64,000 nt of DNA, taken from NCBI GenBank assembly GCA_003116995.1, contig BDSL01000057.1:558001-622000 (forward strand), written 5' to 3'. A program made the position numbers and the translations under genes. Positions within the stretch are counted from its first letter, which is position 1; every line of letters starts with the position of its first letter. This stretch comes from Yamagishiella unicocca (lineage: Eukaryota; Chlorophyta; Chlorophyceae; Chlamydomonadales; Volvocaceae). The notes beneath the pieces are model-generated. The model made no database searches and had not been told where the DNA came from. It worked only from the letters and a program-made list of their open reading frames with translations. Below are positions 59,001 through 64,000 of this stretch, piece by piece.

Positions 59001-62000
59001 GTCGCCTCTCGGCGCAGCCGGAAGCTGCTGCCGCCGATGCCGCCGGCACAGCCTGCGCAGATGTTGTTGCGGTTGGAGACGACCGACACCGACGAGGAGG
59101 CGGAGTCGGTTATGGTTACGGAGCGCGCGACCCCGGAGCTGACGTCGGGTCCGGACGACGTGGCTGAGGCGGGGATGCGTGGCGATCTGCGAATGCGGTT
59201 GTTTAGCCAGGAGGATGCGCCACGCCTGCTGCTGCCGCAGCAACAGCCGGAGGCGGCTGGCGACGGCGTCCTGACGAACAGCACCAGCGACGAGGTGCCG
59301 GCCTATCCTCGCTGCCTGAGGCCATCGAGGCGAACGCCGCCACAGCCGCCGAACCTCGGCGCGGAGCGCCCGCGCACCTCCTTCCTGCGTCCAAACGAAG
59401 GCTCAGGCAGTGCCAATGCAAGCGCCGCCGCCGCCTTTGCCGCCGCCGCCTTCGCCGGCAGCCGGTCGTCGTCGCTGCGCCACGGCGATGGGCCACCCGC
59501 CAGCGTCGCCGCCGCCGGGCTGGGCAACTTCGCCGCCTTCCGTTCCTCGTCGCTCCGGAACAGCGACGGCCCCGCAGCCGCCGCGGCCGCCGCCTTCGCC
59601 GCCGGCCGCTCCTCGTCGCTACGGCATGGGGACTACGGCATGCCGGCACCGCCGCCGCCGTCGGACCTTCTGCGGCAGCGGCAGCAGCAGCACCTGATGA
59701 TGCTGCAGCAGCGCGACTCGCAGCGCATCTTCCCGGGCATGACCTCCGGACCCCGCAGCACGGCGGCAATGCCCCCCAGCGTGCAGGTCATATCACACGG
59801 CCAGGGCGGGGGGCCACACTCGCAGCAACACACACAGCCCTCCAGCGGTGTGAGCGACCATCCGCTGGTGGGCCCGGGGAGATCCATCCCCTCGTCCGCA
59901 GCCCTCGGCCAAAGCATCAGCCTCGAGGCCGAGCCCAGCACCACCAGCGCCTGCGTGCCACCTACTATCCACGGCACCTCCTCGCCCCTGCACGGGCTCT
60001 GGCCGCACCTCAACGCTCCCAACCCGCTCCACCACGGCGGCTCCTGGCGCAGCTCCAACAGCAGCGCCTTCGCCAGCGGCGCCGGTCGCGGCGGCCACGG
60101 AGGCACCGGGGCCTTATTCGGGAACTCCTCCCGCAGGTCAGGCCTCGGGCAGGCATCGTTCCAGGGGCGGCCATCGGCGGCTGGGTCAGTTGGGTCGCAG
60201 GCGCAGTCGCGTCGCTGGGACGCGTCACTGATGGGCAGCGGCCCCGCCGCCCCCAGCGGTAGCAACGCCGTCGCGGCGGCCATCAACAGCGGCAGCTACG
60301 CGATGGGGGCGGGCAGCGGCGGCGGCGCGTGGCCTTCGGACCTTCAGCCCACGGGCACTTTGTCAAAGGTGTTGGAGGCCGTGGGACTGGATGAGGTGGC
60401 GATGATGCCCGTGGGGCTCAAGAGGCGAGGCTACTCGCAGCCGCTGGTGGTGTACCTGTGCAGGTGCGATTGGTAGGAGGGGGTTACACGTTGCAGTGAG
60501 GGTCCACACAGTTGTGTGTAATGTAGACGTACGGAGGACCTGCACGGAACCTCACGGGCCTGTCCCCTACAGGCTCGGATTGGGACGAGTAGCGACTGGG
60601 GCCGGCCCCTGTCGCCGCCAAGGGGGCTTCCACCAACGGCCCGGAGTGGCGGGGCGGGCTTGGGTGTATGGTTGGTTTTAGGGTTTTGGGTGCACGGGAA
60701 GCAGCGTTGGATGCGTTGCAACGCGCCAGAGCCGTGCGCGAAAGCGTTGAGGCGTGTGTGGTGTTTCCCGCTCCATGGATCACTGCCGCGTTTTGGGTCG
60801 CTTATTTCTCCCATATTTGGGTTGCTCCAGGGGATTTGCCGTTCGCGACGCCTAGGGCATCGACTGATTTCCCCCACAGTTTCGCCGCAGCGGGTCACGC
60901 GCATTATGCCTCCCCGGCCCCGTCCGGGGCTCGAGCCCTGAACTCCCCGCCTCTTTCGCCCGCGTCGCGCCGCGCCGCTGTGCAGGTTTGCGAGCAGCGC
61001 ACGGACCTTCGAGATGCAGCAGCGTCTAGTCAAGATGGGCCACGGCGACCCCACCGCTGCAGCTGCGGCCGCCGCAACGGCCGCCGCAGCCGCAGCCACT
61101 GCGGCATCAGCGGCAGCTGACATCGTATTAAGCGGCGGCATGGAGCCTCCCTCCTACATGCCGTCGCCATCCCTCGGCTACGCCGCCGTCCAGGCGGCGT
61201 CGCAGTCCACAGCAGGCGACGGCGCCGCCGCTTCCCCTGGCGGCGCTGGCGGTCACGGTGGCAGCAGCTACTTTTCGGAGAAGCTGGACAAGAAGTTGAG
61301 CCACATGGCTGGTCTGTTCAGCGGGTCCAAGCTGTCGAGCCACGAAGGAGCGTCACAGCCACTGCCTCCGCAGCCGCCCTTCGGCTCTCAGCCCAGTGTA
61401 GCTGCAGCCACGATGCGGCGCTCCAGCCTGACTGGCCTGTATCCCCCGCGGGTGCCACAACGTGACCTCTCCCGGCGCAGCCTGGGCGAAGCGCCACGGC
61501 TCGAAGCGGCACCGGCGCTGCCTTCACCTTCATTAGCGGTTTCGCAGGCGGGGGCCGCGGGCGGAGGGAGCATCACCTCGACAGGCCGACCTGGCACGCG
61601 CGCTGGCGGCTTCATGCGCCGCTTCCGTCGTGCCAGCCTCGATATCGTGCCTCAGAAGAGGCGAGGGACTCGTGGCTCAGCGACGGGTGGGCTGTACGGC
61701 ATCGCGCACTCCGTGGGCGAGGTGCGACCACGGCGGTGTGGGAGGGCGGCCGCGGGTGCAGCGTAGGCTGGGATGAAGTTGAAAAATGCCTTGCCCTCTA
61801 ACGACAACCCCCTCAACCATCAATTGGCTACAGACAAAGGACGCTTAGCGCTTTCCCGGCAAGGCGGCAAGCATTCCATCCTTTTGTTCCTCCTGTGTGG
61901 ATTGACGGACCTGTGCTCCATCCCCCTGTCCTCCCTCGTCAGGTGCGCACCATGAGCGTCAAGCGCGTCCAGCGGGGCACCGCCAGCGGCCCCCTGGCCA

Positions 62001-62566
62001 CCATCGTCCTCGGCGCTCCGCAGCAGCAGTCGACGGTGTCAGGGACCCTGCCCACACTCCACGCATACCAAATGTACGGCATGTCCAATCCCGGCGTCAG
62101 CACGGCCTCCGGGCCTCAAGGCGGGGCCTCCGCCTCAGGGCCGTCGCACCCCAACTTCCACCCCAACACCGGGCCGCCGCTGGCTGCCAACACCGGCGCC
62201 AACGGTGGGGGGCAGCGGGCGTATTTCCGGTCCCAAGCCGGAGTGGCCCCAAGCGGAGCTCCGGGCCTCGCTGGTACCAGCAGCCACGGCGGCAGCTCAG
62301 AGGATTCCCCCAGCGCCACGGTGGGGACCGACGCTGGCACCAGCCCGGGTGGCGGCATGGGAACCGGCCACCCGACATCACTCTCGTCCCCACCGCTGTA
62401 TATTCTTGGCTTCGGCAGCGGCACCAATGCTGTTTGCGAGACCGGCATTGGCATATGGGAGTACGGTGGGATGCAGTCGGCACGGCCCGGGGGCAGCCGC
62501 GCGCCGCCTCTAATGACCCCCACCGAGGAAGGGCACGAAACGGAGGCGGAGGCGGAGGCGGAGTAG
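47075..62566 (+). CDS. Receptor-type class III cyclase with bacterial-type solute-binding ectodomain (about 3131 residues, 18 exons)
   Basis: Exons: 47075-47187, 47291-47393, 47907-48152, 49204-49389, 49783-49933, 50303-50634, 50999-51267, 51529-51625, 51977-52179, 52525-52768, 53163-53192, 53505-53616, 53759-55258, 55494-57104, 57365-57487, 57748-60463, 60986-61721, 61943-62566 (TAG); phases all agree. Residues 1-22 are a signal peptide (MWLWRLLAAAVVLVLISP). About 23-565 resemble an ABC sugar-binding protein (SLPFGGLVYQMYYRRDVL, PVPVTWEDFVDVAAAL, DMNNDGTPDYG). A Val-rich helix is at about 600-625. Cyclase half 1 follows (SDVEGST at 652-658, TEGDSF at about 694), is split by about 430 disordered residues, then resumes VRIGMHTGV. 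Half 2 runs from LSVMDSP through GSVVGAFRNPYHAILWAL to GPRIKGAISYGP and IRYDGKASSYAAKMAS. About 1350 low-complexity residues end it. Role by family: ligand-gated cAMP or cGMP production at a membrane; activity is uncertain (see findings). Confidence 0.85.
49204..51625 (+). other. Solute-binding (periplasmic-binding-protein-like) ectodomain core of the receptor cyclase
   Basis: The exons in this span encode VDPIAIADMYDAGLMLDLS, SLPFGGLVYQMYYRRDVL, a DMNNDGTPDYG acidic loop of calcium-binding type, FNGFSLAAIWSSFIQSGG and GRCALTLSWGYQ, and continue to a FDPAYLGEWTKRGYP region. This order is that of bacterial extracellular solute-binding proteins for sugars or other small ligands. The ligand cannot be read from sequence. 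Confidence 0.75.
53163..57487 (+). other. Tandem cyclase halves C1 and C2 of the receptor cyclase
   Basis: C1 uses exons 53163-53192, 53505-53616, 53759-55258 and the start of 55494-57104. C2 uses the rest of 55494-57104 and 57365-57487. C1 keeps SDVEGST and TEGDS, the two metal-binding Asp motifs, each cut by an intron. Its Asn/Arg helix reads YSGEVLAAAKAVSDAANGG, with Ala at both catalytic positions. In C2 the metal motif reads VGSVVGAF (Asp to Ser), and its helix reads YDGKASSYAAKMAS, with Ser and Lys at the Asn and Arg positions. Confidence 0.75.
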
Positions 62567-64000
62567 TAGGGCGGGCAGGGGGATACTGCGGATTGCGTGG
62601 GCAGGGGCTTTCACTTGGTATTTTTGAGTGATGCATGTTTAAGGGCCGGGGTTGGTCTTCTCGGAGTTTTATCAGCTACTACTCCGCAGATCCCAGTTTA
62701 TAATAGCGAGCAGTCGTGCCAGACGGGCGAACGAGTTCCAAGGGTGGAGGCGCTGTAGTAAAGCGGGTGGGTGGGTGAAGCTTAATTGGAGCTATGATGG
62801 GATTACCGGATAGCGGGTTTGGATTTGGGCTGGATCCTTCCCCAGCGGAAAATGGCCAGGAAGGTGCGGCTCGTGGTAACCGCCAGCAATGCTCCTCTGC
62901 TTGTCGGGTTTCGACTCAGAACGCATTGTCTGGCTATAAAATAGTATGCTACTAGGATATGTGGCGATGCCATGCGTGCGCTATCAGCTCTAAATTCATG
63001 AGTAATTGATGGATGGGGATGGATGGATCGATGGAAGTTGGGTAGATGTACGGCATATGGGATCGGGGCCGGCTCCATTCTTGAAGGGCGATGGGTATGC
63101 GGGGTGGTGGGATGGCAGTGTGTAGCCGGTTGAGGAAAGTCGGGGGCCGATGATGGCTGGTCGGAGCCGCTGTTGTGCATTTTCCGGTATTTGCGAGTGT
63201 CTCCACAAAACCTTAGCGGTGGCAGGCATGGCTTTGCACTAAGCACAGCCCGGCATTCCTGGCCCCTCATCTGCATCGCGTCCTGCGCCCTGAGTCCCGG
63301 TCCGCATCTAAACGGGTTGCGCAATGCAGGCGCCAGGCAACGGGGTGTTCCGAGCTGCTCGCGGCGTGGGGGTGCCAGAAGGGCGCGCTGCCAAGTTTGC
63401 AAGCAGCATTCTTTGCATGTACATGGACTGGACTTTGCAGGACTATGGGGGTTGACCTCTTTCGTCTTGCCGCACCTCTCTGACTGCGCAGACGTCCAAC
63501 CGATGACGAGTACCCGCCGTGACGGCGGCCGAGTGGCCCCGGGCATTAGAAGAATCGTTGCAAGGGGCGGGGGTGGGGTGCGATGTTGCCCTGGTGTTCA
63601 TGCGGCCGTCCGCTGCCAACTTGCCGTGTATTACGATAATGGGTCTCCTCCGCGTCGTGCTTTATGATGCCGTCGGCAGCAAGCGGGCACGAGGGCACGC
63701 AGCAGCCTTGATGCAGCAGCCGAACAAGGCTACGTTGGAGCATCACCATACCCTATTACTACCACACTACCATAACTGCGGTACCTAACAACGACGGCCG
63801 CCGCGCGAGTATCCGTTGCGCACGGGGCGGGACTCGAGAGACGGTGCGCGGAGAGCATAGCGATCCGGTTCTCGGGTTTAGCGCTGGCTTGAGCGTGTTT
63901 AGTTGCTGGTAGTGTACGCGTGCGCCCATGGCGGTGTTCCTACAGGGCCGCGGCGCGTGATTCTGGGTGTCGCATCCCGTTCTCCAGCGAGGGGGTTGTT
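62567..64000. other. Downstream region of the receptor cyclase, no supported gene
   Basis: It should begin with the cyclase 3'UTR. I found no TGTAA on the + strand in this stretch, so the 3' end is undefined. GGAT-type short repeats occur near 63008-63030. The 63519-63788 (+) and 62803-63546 (-) frames have no recognisable features. Confidence 0.5.

Noticed and set aside
62803..63546. 247-codon minus-strand frame
   Set aside because: No conserved features, repeat-derived His/Pro stretches, and it lies antisense to the expected 3'UTR of the receptor cyclase.
63519..63788. 89-codon + frame as a first exon of another gene
   Set aside because: Its start region looks mildly protein-like, but there are no splice partners or motifs before the window ends.

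Overview
The window reads as nuclear DNA of a volvocalean green alga (Chlamydomonas/Volvox type). It is GC-rich and intron-dense, with GT-AG introns carrying GTGAGT/GTGCGT donors. Its proteins hold long Ala/Gly/Ser/Gln low-complexity tracts, and TGTAA motifs lie downstream of some stops. It also encodes a plant-type AMP deaminase with an N-terminal membrane anchor. Assignment below order level is not possible from this sequence alone. All gene models were built by hand from conserved protein frames, splice motifs and intron phase; none has transcript support here.

Layout. (1) 1-9761 (+): 3' part of a giant class III nucleotide cyclase gene whose 5' end lies outside the window. (2) 13299-15744 (-): a 541-residue coiled-coil protein of unknown function. 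(3) 18324-26888 (-): AMP deaminase, 19 exons, 900 residues. (4) 27420-28252 (+): small Cys/His zinc-binding-type protein, head-to-head with AMP deaminase. (5) 28.3-38.0 kb: gene-poor accessory stretch with diverged duplicated modules and no gene I can name. (6) 38030-43107 (-): pyruvate kinase, 11 exons, 508 residues. (7) 43931-46288 (-): TLC-domain multi-pass membrane protein. (8) 47075-62566 (+): complete receptor-type cyclase, 18 exons, about 3131 residues. It has a signal peptide, a bacterial-type substrate-binding ectodomain, one membrane helix, and two cyclase halves with large disordered inserts and tail. (9) 62567-64000: no supported gene.

The most interesting content is the pair of co-oriented cyclase paralogues at the two ends of the window. 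In the complete copy the first cyclase half keeps both metal-binding Asp motifs but has lost the transition-state Asn/Arg. The second half has lost one metal Asp and carries Ser/Lys at the Asn/Arg positions. This is either a mammalian-like one-site pseudo-heterodimer made within one chain, or a decaying enzyme. Its bacterial solute-binding ectodomain suggests a nutrient or small-molecule receptor. Four genes each contain an intron best explained by a GC-AG splice pair. AMP deaminase and pyruvate kinase are purine and glycolytic housekeeping enzymes with no evident functional link to the cyclases beyond position.
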